Below, in pieces: positions 1 to 9,307 of a stretch of 64,000 nt of DNA; position 1 is the first letter of the stretch, and every line of letters starts with the position of its first letter. A model generated the notes under the pieces. The model saw only the letters and a list, made by a program, of their open reading frames with translations. It was not told the DNA's origin and ran no database searches. Location of the stretch: contig NZ_JH993797.1 of NCBI RefSeq assembly GCF_000316115.1, forward strand, positions 1,660,486 through 1,724,485, read 5' to 3'. Made by a program: the position numbers and the translations under genes. This stretch comes from Leptolyngbya sp. PCC 7375. Lineage in GTDB: Bacteria; Cyanobacteriota; Cyanobacteriia; Phormidesmidales; Phormidesmidaceae.

Positions 1-2574
1 TTTCTGGCGGCCAGCAGCTTTCTGCTGGTGATCATTTACCTCAGCTCTGAATTTCTTTGGTTTAGCATCTACGGTCAGGAGTTTACACAACGGGCGCTGA
101 CTGGCTTTTTGGGCCTGATGCGAGTGGTGGTAAGCATTGTCCAAATGGTGGTGCTTTACGGTCTGACTCGGCCTCTACTGCGCTGGCTGGGGGTAGCTCG
201 CATGAACGTGGTCTTTCCATTGACCACCCTGGCCGCATTTATGGGGCTGGGGGTCAACGGCCAGCTGCCAGCTGCCATTGGTTTACAGCTCAACAGCGAT
301 GCCCTCTATAAAGCGATTAATCTACCGGTCCATCAGCTGAATTACAACGCCATCCCCAAAGAATTTATGGGACGGATTCGCACCCTGAGCGACGGGTTTA
401 TCTATGCCGTGGGGCTCACCTGTGCGGGCGCATTTTTATGGCTGGGTGAACATACCCTCAGTCTGGAGCAAATCACCTGGCTAGTCTGCAGTCTGGTCAT
501 GCTATTTTTGCTGGTGCGGCTGCCCATGGGACGCTTTTATACCGCTGGGCTAGAAGATCTGATTCGCACAGATGCCATTGACCTCGATCAGCTGGCCAGC
601 CGTCAGGCGGTATTACCCCTGAAGGCAACTATTCAGACCCTGCTACAGTCAGACGAGCGCTACGACCAGATTAAAGGTCTGGAATTAGCGACACGAATGG
701 GAGAGCCGGGGGAGTTTTTAGACGATGTGCTGACCCTGTTGCCAGGGGCGGATCGCCAGGTGCGATCGGCGGTGGTGTCGTTATTTAGCGAAGGAGTTTC
801 AGAAGAAGGGGTAGGGCCAAGCGCTGAGCTAGAGCCAGACGAGACAGGAGAAGCCGGACTCTGGTCTGTTTGGCAAGAGCAACTGACACCAGAGCAGCCG
901 CTCGCCTGTCGGCTAACGGCGTTGGAAATTCTCATGGTGCAGCAACAGCCGATTGCGGATGAGATTTTGGATGAGCTGATTGCGCAGGCTGATCCAAGTT
1001 TGCGATCGCTAGCCATGGTGGCCAGACTACAGGGGACCGCGCTCACGGATACGGCGTTTTCAGAGATTGAGCAGTATGGGCTGGATGAAGGGGTGGCAAA
1101 GGCGGTCATCCGTGTAGTAGCTCGCAGTGCCGATGAAACTTTACTAGAATTTTTGACCACACGCCTTTTGCCCCAGGGCAGTGCTGACACAAAACAGCTG
1201 GGGTTAGAGACCCTGGCTAATTTGGGTGAAACCATGCCCGATGCGGCACGCCTCAATGCCCTGGCACAACAGCATTTTTCCCATGAGCAGCCAAGGGTGA
1301 GAATTGCGGCACTCACCCTATGGCAGCAAAGCCATGGGAATCTGGTGCCCCTGGCAACTGCCTTAGGCGATGTTCACCCTCGGGTACGGCAACAGGCGGC
1401 TACTTTGCTGGCCGCTAAGGGAGGGTTGACTGAGGCTAAGGAACAGCTGGGGTCTGATAATCGGCAAACGGTGAATAGTGCGATCGCAGCTATCGGTAAA
1501 ATTCGCACCCGCCAGGCCAGTGACATTTTGTATGCCCACCTGGCAGATGATTTTCAGCAGGTGGGTCACACCCGTCGTTGGCAAACCCAGATTCCCCAGG
1601 ATGAGCCCAACTGGCAGCCCCTGGCCGTTGCCATTGAGGACTATCATCAGCGGCTAATTCAAAAGGTGCTCTATGTGCTGTCCAGCCTGGGCCATAGCCG
1701 CACTGTGAATACGGTGAACCAGATTTTTGCCACCACAGACAGTCGCGATCGCTCCAATGCCGTCGAGGTATTAGCATCCCTCAGCCATCGTCGGTTTATC
1801 TTGCCACTGTTACCATTGCTAGAGCAAGATACCGACGGCGCGGTTACGGCTCAAGGGTCTCAACCATCGCTTCACTGGCTACGGAATAAAGGTTATAAGA
1901 TTCTGTTAGAAGCGATTGAATCTAAAGATCGCTGGTTGCGAGCAGGAGCGTTAATCGCTTTGGCCAAAATTCCTCGGGCATCGTTAAAAGATGTAGATCC
2001 TGTGGTTCAGTCCGTGGCCCGTGACTTGTTCCCCACACCACCCCTGCTACAGGATGTCTACACAGCACTACAGCCATCTACACCCGACACACTTATGAAT
2101 CGTCTGATTATTCTCAAAGATGTCGCCCTGTTTCAAAATCTCTCTTTAGATGAGCTATTGCTGATTGATGAAGCCCTTGTGCCTCAGCAGTTTATGGCGA
2201 GTACACCTATCTTTGAAGAGGGCAGCTGGGGGTCTCATCTATATATCATCGCGTCGGGAACAGTGCAGATTGTTAAGACTGTAGATGATGAACAAAAAGA
2301 GATTAAACAGCTAGCGACAGGTAATTACTTTGGTGAGATTGCCTTGTTTGACGATGCACCCCGTTGGAATGGGGCAATTGCGAAAGATGATTGCATGTTG
2401 CTGAAGTTAGAGAAACAGCGGTTTATTAGTTTAACCACGCAGCGCCCTCACATTTTGTTGGAGATTTGCCGATTTATGAGTCAGCAACTACGAGAGACAG
2501 ACAAATTTCGATCAGCAAAGAAGTTTGTGGCGAGTGGTGCCCATGTGGAAGATGAAACACTACAAAATTGTTAG
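1..2574 (+). CDS. Nucleotide-transporter-like membrane protein fused to HEAT repeats and a cyclic-nucleotide-binding domain (5' partial)
   Basis: The frame is open from base 1, so the true start lies upstream of the window; a GTG at 28 is only the first in-window start codon. The visible N-terminal part (about 170 residues) is hydrophobic and resembles the last membrane helices of MFS or Npt1/Npt2-type ATP/ADP exchangers, known in cyanobacteria with this same architecture. Residues about 200-700 (counted from 28) are short two-helix HEAT-like units. The C-terminus (about 715-830) is a cNMP-binding domain with a phosphate-binding cassette of the FGEIAL...APR type: Glu and Arg are kept, but the usual AAT after Arg is WNG. 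I infer a membrane transporter or sensor gated by a cyclic nucleotide. The substrate cannot be read from the sequence. The Npt assignment is weaker than the HEAT and cNMP calls because most of the membrane domain is missing. Confidence 0.8.
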   Translation, partial: FLAASSFLLVIIYLSSEFLWFSIYGQEFTQRALTGFLGLMRVVVSIVQMVVLYGLTRPLLRWLGVARMNVVFPLTTLAAFMGLGVNGQLPAAIGLQLNSDALYKAINLPVHQLNYNAIPKEFMGRIRTLSDGFIYAVGLTCAGAFLWLGEHTLSLEQITWLVCSLVMLFLLVRLPMGRFYTAGLEDLIRTDAIDLDQLASRQAVLPLKATIQTLLQSDERYDQIKGLELATRMGEPGEFLDDVLTLLPGADRQVRSAVVSLFSEGVSEEGVGPSAELEPDETGEAGLWSVWQEQLTPEQPLACRLTALEILMVQQQPIADEILDELIAQADPSLRSLAMVARLQGTALTDTAFSEIEQYGLDEGVAKAVIRVVARSADETLLEFLTTRLLPQGSADTKQLGLETLANLGETMPDAARLNALAQQHFSHEQPRVRIAALTLWQQSHGNLVPLATALGDVHPRVRQQAATLLAAKGGLTEAKEQLGSDNRQTVNSAIAAIGKIRTRQASDILYAHLADDFQQVGHTRRWQTQIPQDEPNWQPLAVAIEDYHQRLIQKVLYVLSSLGHSRTVNTVNQIFATTDSRDRSNAVEVLASLSHRRFILPLLPLLEQDTDGAVTAQGSQPSLHWLRNKGYKILLEAIESKDRWLRAGALIALAKIPRASLKDVDPVVQSVARDLFPTPPLLQDVYTALQPSTPDTLMNRLIILKDVALFQNLSLDELLLIDEALVPQQFMASTPIFEEGSWGSHLYIIASGTVQIVKTVDDEQKEIKQLATGNYFGEIALFDDAPRWNGAIAKDDCMLLKLEKQRFISLTTQRPHILLEICRFMSQQLRETDKFRSAKKFVASGAHVEDETLQNC

Positions 2575-2981
2575 AGGCTTATAATTAATAGCGACGATAA
2601 GGGTATATACTGTCTAACCGAAAAGTAATTATGTATTAGGAATTATCAATAATCCATCTGATTTTCATCAGTAATCAGTTGAGACTTACTCGTATATGCG
2701 AGCATAGAATTATTTAACGGGTACCAACTTAAGCAGAACATCGTCCTCAGGAAAGGAGTCTGAGTTCAAGCTTGTTTTGCCTTCTTAGGCTAATCAAGGT
2801 TTCTGGGCCTAAGCTGATGCCCATTTAGAGCTAATTTTGCTTGCATAAGTTAAGTTTTTCTCTTTTTTAGCTAGTTCATCAAACAAACAGCAAATGATGT
2901 TAATTCTATAGCAATCAATATCCTCTTAAAGACTCTATCTATTGATTTTTTAACCCTAACTTATTAATCCAGACGCCATCA
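2575..2981. other. AT-rich intergenic region, no gene seen
   Basis: Stops are frequent in all frames. I looked for a small RiPP-type precursor because the next gene is asparagine-synthetase-like and found none. A promoter for the next gene probably lies here, but no -35/-10 pair with good spacing stands out. Confidence 0.5.
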
Positions 2982-4775
2982 ATGAATATTTTCTTAATCG
3001 GATTAAACTGTCAAGATTACCAAATACCAAAAATATTGTCAGAGCTACTACAGTTAAAAGAATTATTTCCTGAACTTGATCCGAATACCCTTTGGTCATT
3101 TAAGCAGAATAACTATCTTTTTACCGCCAACATTCATACATCTAGACATCTGATTGAACCAAGAGTTTATGTCAAGGAGACTGAGCAGGAAATTCTTTTA
3201 TTTGACGGATGTATGATCAATCCAAAGGGTGATTTTAATGTCTACAACCTCGAAGAACTTAACCAACACTGGCATAGCTTGAAAGATATTTTGGAAGGAC
3301 AGTTTGTTATTGCCCGTATTCACAAAAATCTAGAAAGTTCATTAGAGATTATCAATGATCCCTTAGGGATGTATCAGGTCTATTACTTGAAACAGGGAAA
3401 TCAGTGGTTTATTAGTAATAGTGTTTACTTATTAAAACGTATCGGTCAAGTCAGTAAATTTGATTCGCTAGGGATTAGCCTTTATTTAACCTGGGGCTGG
3501 GCGTCTAGTGACCGCACGTTGAGAGAAGGCATTCAAGTATTGCCTTCCGGTCAACATTGGCAATGGCGAAAAGGTCACATAGAACCCCAAAAACAAAAAT
3601 ATTTTCAGCGTGCTTGGCTATCCCAAATACCTCAAACAGACCTAACATCACAGCAACAAATACAAAGCCTTACTCACGATCTAGAGCAAATGATGAAAGC
3701 GCTAACGTCTTCTTTCGGCGCTTCTGTATACTGCCCTTTAACCGCAGGTCGTGATTCTCGACTCCTGGCTTCTCTGCTTATTAAAAACAATATAGATGCA
3801 GAGTTCTTTTCTCTAGTTACGTCAGAGGCAATTGATGTAGAAATCGCCAGAAAAATTGCTGAACAGTTTAAATTAAAATGGACTGTAATACAGGAAAAAA
3901 ACGAGCAAAATCTTCAAAGTTGGCTCGAAAGTGCTCAAAAGTGGATTGCCAAGAGAGATGGCTTAATTTCCATCAGGCAATTTCGTCCCAATGACCAGGC
4001 AGTAGACAATCAGCTAGGAGTTGTCTTAAATGGTGGCGGTGGCGAGATTGCTAGAGCTTATTACAGTAATGCAAAATTTTTCCTTCATAAAAAGGACTTT
4101 GACTATGTTTACAGGTATCTAAACGATGCCAAGCTTACTTGGCGGCGACACGATTTGCTACAGGATGAAATAGTACAAACTGCTGCTAAATATTTAAAGT
4201 GTTTCATCAAAACATTGCTGGAAGAAGGCTTTAAATTAGTCGATATCCCCTGCGTTTTGTACACATATGAACGCGTTAGACGCTGGGCCGGCAGTAATTG
4301 CTCGTTGCACCCAGGTCATATCTCCTTTGCTCCTCTATGTACTCGGCCTTTTATAAAAGCCGCTTACTCAATTCCGGCAAAACAGCGATATACAGAACCC
4401 CTACATTATCGAATCCTGAGTCTCTCACCCGAATTATGTAACATTCCTTTTGAGACGACATGGAAGATTCAACAGTCAACTGTAAATTGTTGGTATGAAA
4501 TCATTAAAAATTCTCTAGACTACAGATTAGGGAGAAAGATACGCCCCCGAAATAAAACAATACACAGGGCAGATTCAGAAACAGCTCAACTGATAGAAAA
4601 CAAAAGGATTTACTTAAGAGACTATTGTCTAGACCATATTAATTCTCCCATTTGGGATTTTGTCAAACGCTCCGCTTTTGAGAAAAATATACCTAAACAG
4701 ATAACTACACCAACACAGCGTCAGTTTACCGGCATGCTTTGGGACATCGCAACGCTGTTTCTACTATCAGAATAA
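2982..4775 (+). CDS. Asparagine-synthetase-like amidotransferase/cyclase homologue without the glutaminase cysteine
   Basis: This 597-residue protein has the two-part layout of class B asparagine synthetases: an N-terminal Ntn-hydrolase-like half (residues 1 to about 200) and an ATP-pyrophosphatase half. The PP-loop is seen as TAGRDSR (254-260), matching the SGGxDS signature, and a glycine-rich GGGGE segment follows near residue 350. The protein begins Met-Asn, so the catalytic Cys2 of true glutamine-dependent enzymes is absent and glutaminase activity is unlikely. Such homologues adenylate a carboxylate in other pathways, including lasso-peptide cyclisation and polysaccharide modification. 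No precursor peptide, protease or other biosynthetic gene is adjacent, so the substrate is unknown. The gene is visibly more AT-rich than its neighbours, which hints at transfer. The ATG start is kept because no good upstream alternative exists. Confidence 0.75.
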   Translation: MNIFLIGLNCQDYQIPKILSELLQLKELFPELDPNTLWSFKQNNYLFTANIHTSRHLIEPRVYVKETEQEILLFDGCMINPKGDFNVYNLEELNQHWHSLKDILEGQFVIARIHKNLESSLEIINDPLGMYQVYYLKQGNQWFISNSVYLLKRIGQVSKFDSLGISLYLTWGWASSDRTLREGIQVLPSGQHWQWRKGHIEPQKQKYFQRAWLSQIPQTDLTSQQQIQSLTHDLEQMMKALTSSFGASVYCPLTAGRDSRLLASLLIKNNIDAEFFSLVTSEAIDVEIARKIAEQFKLKWTVIQEKNEQNLQSWLESAQKWIAKRDGLISIRQFRPNDQAVDNQLGVVLNGGGGEIARAYYSNAKFFLHKKDFDYVYRYLNDAKLTWRRHDLLQDEIVQTAAKYLKCFIKTLLEEGFKLVDIPCVLYTYERVRRWAGSNCSLHPGHISFAPLCTRPFIKAAYSIPAKQRYTEPLHYRILSLSPELCNIPFETTWKIQQSTVNCWYEIIKNSLDYRLGRKIRPRNKTIHRADSETAQLIENKRIYLRDYCLDHINSPIWDFVKRSAFEKNIPKQITTPTQRQFTGMLWDIATLFLLSE

Positions 4776-4873
4776 ATGTGCAAAATCATGGGCACTTCGA
4801 CGTTGCATACGGCCCGAGACGCGCACCCCAGAAGTTAGACCCAAAGAAGCCAAAGTATTGGTTTTGTTTTAGC

Positions 4874-4908
4874 AAACCGGAGGGTGGGCAATTCCCACCC
4901 TCCGGTTT
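4874..4908. terminator. 15-bp perfect stem-loop between convergent genes
   Basis: Left arm 4874-4888 (AAACCGGAGGGTGGG) pairs perfectly with 4894-4908 around a 5-nt loop. It lies 8 nt beyond the stop of the minus-strand kinase gene and about 100 nt beyond the plus-strand synthetase-like gene, so it could end both transcripts. Neither side has a clean T-run, so termination is inferred from the stem and its position. Confidence 0.55.
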
Positions 4909-4915
4909 AAGGGGT

Positions 4916-7003
4916 CTATTTATTCCTGAGCCAAACTTTGATGGTGGGGGTTGTTCGACTAGCTGTAACAATTTGGTCGGACGACAACACCACCAAATGA
5001 TCGATCAGCATGTTAAATCCAGTTAATACCTGTTCTGCTGCACCAGTCACTACATTCCAGATGCGTACGGTTTTGTCTGCGCTCCCCGTACTGAGAGTTC
5101 GACCATCTCGGCTAAAGACCATATCGTTAATGAAGCTGGTGTGGCCCGACAAAATGTGCAAGGGTTCACCAGTTTTGATCTGCCATTGACGGATGGTGCC
5201 ATCAGCACTGGCACTAAATAAAAATCGACCATCGGGACTAATGGCCAGGGCGTTAATAAAACTCTCATGCCCTTCCAGGGTGCGCTCCAGTTCACTGGTA
5301 GAAATGCGCCAAAGCTTAATGGTGCGATCGCTACCACCGCTAATGATGTATTGACCGTCCGATGTCACCACAAGACTATTGATGGTGCCCTGCTCCGTGG
5401 TTAGCGATTGCACCAAGTTTCCCGTGCTAGCCTGCCAAAGGTGAATCATGCCATCGGCCCCACCACTGATCAGCTGCTGACCATCGGGCGTACGGGCCAT
5501 GGTATTGATGGGACCACTGTGGGCGGCAGATTCTTGCCAAAGGGGGGTGCCACTGGCAATGGTCCATACCTGGAGTGCGCCATCGGCATTACCGCTATAA
5601 AGCTGAGTTTCATCGGGGCTGAGCAGTACCGTATTGACGAAGCCCGTTTGATCGCCGAAAGTTTGCAGCACTTGTCCAGAGGTTAAATCCCACAGACGGA
5701 TAGTCTTATCGGCACTGGCGCTGACCAGCCGTAGACCATCGGCAAACAGGAGCAAGTCGTTGATGGTACCGGTGTGGGCGGATAGGGTGCGCTGGAGTTG
5801 TACCTGAAGCTGTGTAGGGTCTGGTAGCTGGACTGGGATGGGTTCAGGTTTTAGGTAATGGCGGAGTACGATCGCACTCCCACCGACTGCCAGTAACCCC
5901 ATTAAAGCGACAACGACCCAAGGCCATCGCCGTTTTCGCTCCACTGGCAGCATCGTCTGCGGCAGTGTTTGCCACGATGGCGTGGTAATGCCCATTTGCA
6001 AGGATGTCGCCTCTTTAGGAGGACGTGCACCGTTAGGCAGCGTGGTTTCGGGTAGCGCTGGTGGGCCTGAGTCTGATGGAGCAGCCCCCCGAGCAGTCAA
6101 CGGCTCTAGCCGCCTCAGAATGTCTTGGGCCGTGGTCGGGCGATCCACCACCCGTGGAGCAATCATGCTATCGAGTAAATCCGCTAACCCAGCTGAGATT
6201 TGGGGTGCATAGGAGCGCCACTCAAACCGATTTTGTAAGGGGTCGTAAAGAGCCGAATCTGTCGGTACTTTGGCGGTTAGTAAATAAATCAGGGTGCGAC
6301 CCAACGCATAAAAGTCAGACTGGGGTACCGCCTGACCCTGTTCCTGTTCGGGCGGCGTATAACCAGCCGAGCTAATGGCTGTGACGATGCCACCTTTGCT
6401 CACCTGATTTAAGTAAGTTTGGGTCATTTCCCGAGCGGCACCAAAGTCCACCAGCGCCAGCTGACCGCTCGTACGAATCATGACGTTCTCAGGCTTGATG
6501 TCTCGGTGGAAGTAATTGTTCTGGTGAATCTGCTCCAGAATTTCCACTAGCTGGGTCAGCCACTGTAGCGCTTGCTGTTCACGGATGGGATGATTCCCCT
6601 GCTGTCCCATCCACTGGGTCAGGTTGATACCGTCAATCTTTTCCATGACGATGCAGTGCAGCGGTTCAGTCATGGTGGTGGGCGTCAGTGTGAAGTAGCC
6701 ATCCTCAGTCATAAAAGGCACACCCGGATGTTTCAGCTGGATCAGTGTAGCGGCCTCCTGCTGAAACATGGACACAATTTTCGGGGTTTGACTATGCTCA
6801 AGCCGCAGTATTTTTAGAATTTTAGGCAGGTCCCGCTCGTAGGCTTCGTAGACCATACCAAAACCGGTTTGGCTGCTTAGCAAGCGCATGACACGATAGC
6901 GCCCTTGTAAAAGGAGGGTTGTCCCACAGGCTTGACAGCTATTTACCTCACTATTACCTGGATGATCAGGCCGGGGACAATCGGGATTAATGCATAAACT
7001 CAT
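4916..7003 (-). CDS. Serine/threonine protein kinase with C-terminal WD40 propeller
   Basis: With the chosen start the protein has 695 residues. A four-Cys zinc-ribbon-like motif (C4, C9, C23, C26) comes first, as in many cyanobacterial kinases. The kinase domain follows: glycine-rich loop TGFGMVY, candidate ATP lysine about K64, HRD catalytic Asp168 with DIKPEN, and DFG Asp186. Residues about 310-365 are Pro-rich and lead to one transmembrane helix (WPWVVVALMGLLAVGGSAIV). The C-terminal half holds about seven WD40 repeats with repeated SADGTIR/LWD-type blades, expected outside the membrane or as a docking surface. I chose ATG 7003, giving MSLCINPDC, the common N-terminus of this family; the frame stays open to a TTG at 7066. 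Hanks-type kinases of this kind phosphorylate Ser/Thr in stress or cell-surface signalling. The target is unknown. Confidence 0.9.
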   Translation of the reverse strand: MSLCINPDCPRPDHPGNSEVNSCQACGTTLLLQGRYRVMRLLSSQTGFGMVYEAYERDLPKILKILRLEHSQTPKIVSMFQQEAATLIQLKHPGVPFMTEDGYFTLTPTTMTEPLHCIVMEKIDGINLTQWMGQQGNHPIREQQALQWLTQLVEILEQIHQNNYFHRDIKPENVMIRTSGQLALVDFGAAREMTQTYLNQVSKGGIVTAISSAGYTPPEQEQGQAVPQSDFYALGRTLIYLLTAKVPTDSALYDPLQNRFEWRSYAPQISAGLADLLDSMIAPRVVDRPTTAQDILRRLEPLTARGAAPSDSGPPALPETTLPNGARPPKEATSLQMGITTPSWQTLPQTMLPVERKRRWPWVVVALMGLLAVGGSAIVLRHYLKPEPIPVQLPDPTQLQVQLQRTLSAHTGTINDLLLFADGLRLVSASADKTIRLWDLTSGQVLQTFGDQTGFVNTVLLSPDETQLYSGNADGALQVWTIASGTPLWQESAAHSGPINTMARTPDGQQLISGGADGMIHLWQASTGNLVQSLTTEQGTINSLVVTSDGQYIISGGSDRTIKLWRISTSELERTLEGHESFINALAISPDGRFLFSASADGTIRQWQIKTGEPLHILSGHTSFINDMVFSRDGRTLSTGSADKTVRIWNVVTGAAEQVLTGFNMLIDHLVVLSSDQIVTASRTTPTIKVWLRNK

Positions 7004-7230
7004 CAGCCACCCTGAAAAACGACCTTGGTTGTCCAGCCATTCCAGAACCACAAGGACCGTAAACAAACTTCCCCATCCTTAGAAAGGATGTGCGGTCCTA
7101 GATAATGTACCATCCGCTCTTCAGAAACCTTGCAGAAACCCTTGAACTTGAAGAGTTTATTCATCATGGCAAATTTAAAAGTAGCGGTGCTATAGCATTG
7201 TTCTGATTATCGTTGCTAACTCATTTCGCC

Positions 7231-8682
7231 ATGTTTCGAAAATTGGCCGCCTTTTGTCTGACTGCCGTCACGGTGGCAGTAACCGTCTTGTTATCGGCCA
7301 ACCAGCCAGCCCAGGCTAATGTCATCCTGCATGCGTTTGATTGGAGCTATGCCACTGTGACGGAACGAGCCCCAGCGATCGCAGCTGCAGGCTATGGGGC
7401 TGTATTGGTCACGCCCCCTCTCAAATCACCGATCACACAGGAATGTCGATGGTATCAGCGCTATCAACCCCAAGATTTTAGGGTGATCAGTAACTGTGAT
7501 GGGGATAAAGAGAGTTTTGTTGCCATGATTAATGCCTTATCGAAAGTGGGGGTGCTCACCTACGCCGATGTGGTGGTGAATCATATGGCGAATGAGCGCA
7601 ATGGGTCGACCACCTTTCCTGGGATGGATGTATTGGATAAGTACGCTGAAGATCCTGACTATTGGGAAAGACAGCGACTATACGGCGACTTAGACGGTGG
7701 TTTGTTTAACTCCCAAGATTTTCATGCGCCCAAATGCATTCGCAACTATGGCAACCGCGATGAGGTCGTTAAGGGACGTATTTGTGGTGCAGGAGATGAT
7801 CCCGGTTTACCCGATTTAAGAGATACCGTATCGGCAGATAACTGGGTATTGGAGCAACGGAAACACTATGTTCAAACGCTTTATGATCTGGGTGTACGTG
7901 GGTTTCGGGTAGATGCTGCCAAACATATGCCCAACGCGGCGATTCGATATTTTATCCCCGATGAGATTGCCAATAATACTCAAATTTTTGCAGAGATCAT
8001 TACCACCGGGGGGGTGGGAGACCATGAATATAATTTGTTTCTGGAGCCCTATTTGAGAGAATTACCGGCTAGCTTTGCAGCCTATGATTTTCCGTTGTTG
8101 AATGCGATCAAACAAGCCTTTAGCGTTGGCAGGCCCCTATCGGAGATTGCACAGCCCTATGATACCGGTAATGCTCTAGAAAATAGCCGAGCTGTGACTG
8201 TGGTGACCACCCACGATATTCCCTATAACGATCCGTTTCGTTATTTGATATTAGACCCTGTAGATGAAGATCTGGCCTACGCCTACATTATGGGACGGGA
8301 TGGTGGAACGCCCATGGTGTTTGATGATGGGACGACGGCTGATCCCCCGTTTGGGCAGACGGATGGGGGTCGTTGGCAGGGCGTTTGGAATCGCGATCGC
8401 ATGGTCCGCATGATCACGTTCCACAATCGTATGCAAGGCATCAGCATGGAGGTACTACACGCCGATGAATGCACCCTCCTATGGCGACGCGAGGAAGAAG
8501 GTATTGTCGCTATCAACAAATGTGAAGGGCCCCGAAAGATTACCGTAGATACGCAGTTTAAGTTTAAGTGGTTTCATCCTTATCAAGATAGTCTGACAGA
8601 GGACCCGCCGATTGAGATTACGGCGTCTTCATTTACATTTGAAGTACCTGCACGCAGTGCTCGTATGTGGTTTGCGATTTGA
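7231..8682 (+). CDS. Secreted alpha-amylase, GH13 family
   Basis: This 483-residue protein begins with a signal peptide (MFRKLAAFCLTAVTVAVTVL, cut probably after AQA near residue 29). The four GH13 motifs are readable: region I DVVVNH (113-118), region II GFRVDAAKH with nucleophile Asp228, region III acid/base Glu255 in FAEI, and region IV TTHD with Asp329. In region IV a Thr replaces the common Asn before HD. The catalytic triad is complete, so the enzyme should hydrolyse internal alpha-1,4-glucan bonds outside the cytoplasm. The C-terminal beta domain ends with the stop, and no starch-binding module is attached. I chose ATG 7231 over the upstream TTG 7213 because it places the signal peptide at the N-terminus. 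The RidA-like gene begins 26 nt downstream. Confidence 0.9.
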   Translation: MFRKLAAFCLTAVTVAVTVLLSANQPAQANVILHAFDWSYATVTERAPAIAAAGYGAVLVTPPLKSPITQECRWYQRYQPQDFRVISNCDGDKESFVAMINALSKVGVLTYADVVVNHMANERNGSTTFPGMDVLDKYAEDPDYWERQRLYGDLDGGLFNSQDFHAPKCIRNYGNRDEVVKGRICGAGDDPGLPDLRDTVSADNWVLEQRKHYVQTLYDLGVRGFRVDAAKHMPNAAIRYFIPDEIANNTQIFAEIITTGGVGDHEYNLFLEPYLRELPASFAAYDFPLLNAIKQAFSVGRPLSEIAQPYDTGNALENSRAVTVVTTHDIPYNDPFRYLILDPVDEDLAYAYIMGRDGGTPMVFDDGTTADPPFGQTDGGRWQGVWNRDRMVRMITFHNRMQGISMEVLHADECTLLWRREEEGIVAINKCEGPRKITVDTQFKFKWFHPYQDSLTEDPPIEITASSFTFEVPARSARMWFAI

Positions 8683-8708
8683 TGAACACTGATTTTGGGA
8701 TAAGTTAG

Positions 8709-9083
8709 ATGGCGATTGAACGGAAAAACTATGACCATTTAGGTCCGGTTGTAGGACCTTATTCCCATGCGGTAAAGCATAATGGGGCACTTTATGTGTC
8801 TGGGACAACGGCATTTGGCTCACCCGCTCAGGGACAGTCCATTGATCAGCAGGCGGAGTTTATTTTCTCTCAGTTAGGCAAGTTAGCCGAGGTTGAGAAT
8901 ACGAGTTTGGCATCGTTGTTGAAGGTGACAATTTTTGTGACTGAGCTAGAAGGGATTGATGAATTACGGCAGGTGTTGTTTCGTCATTATGGCGAGCATT
9001 TACCTGCTAGTTCTTTGGTACAGGTGAAGAGTTTGTTTTCACCGGAGGTATCGATTGAGGTTGAGGCTATGTTTGCTATCTAG
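8709..9083 (+). CDS. RidA/YjgF-family protein lacking the catalytic arginine
   Basis: At 124 residues it has the usual Rid length and fold signatures: GPYSHAV near residue 16, LYVSG at 28-32 and the C-terminal VSIEVEA strand. RidA proteins hydrolyse reactive enamines or imines such as 2-aminoacrylate using an Arg in the motif PAR-S. Here the motif reads PASS, so Ser101 stands where the Arg should be. By family knowledge this argues against RidA-type deaminase activity and for one of the Rid groups of unknown function. It starts 26 nt after the amylase stop and may share its transcript. Confidence 0.88.
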   Translation: MAIERKNYDHLGPVVGPYSHAVKHNGALYVSGTTAFGSPAQGQSIDQQAEFIFSQLGKLAEVENTSLASLLKVTIFVTELEGIDELRQVLFRHYGEHLPASSLVQVKSLFSPEVSIEVEAMFAI

Positions 9084-9307
9084 AGTATTCAAAACAGATT
9101 TCCTTTGAAGGTGAAGCATTGACACCATAAATTATTGCGCTGATCAGAAACAGGATTTTCGGTACGGACTTAGTTTAAGAATTTAGTTGTTTATCACATT
9201 TTTAGAGAAATCAAATACATAATCGAAATACCGGCAAAAGTCGTTTAACGGACGAAAATGACTATAGTCGGTAGAATTCGGGCATCGTAGCAAGGGGTGT
9301 ATCGATT

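Noticed and set aside
660..1316. 218-codon minus-strand frame
   Set aside because: It lies entirely antisense within the HEAT region of the first gene and its composition is that of a shadow frame.
2575..2981. RiPP precursor next to the asparagine-synthetase-like gene
   Set aside because: No short open frame with a ribosome site and leader/core-like layout is present.
4739..5026. 95-codon plus-strand frame over the end of the kinase gene
   Set aside because: It crosses the stem-loop and runs antisense to the WD40 region with no start signal.
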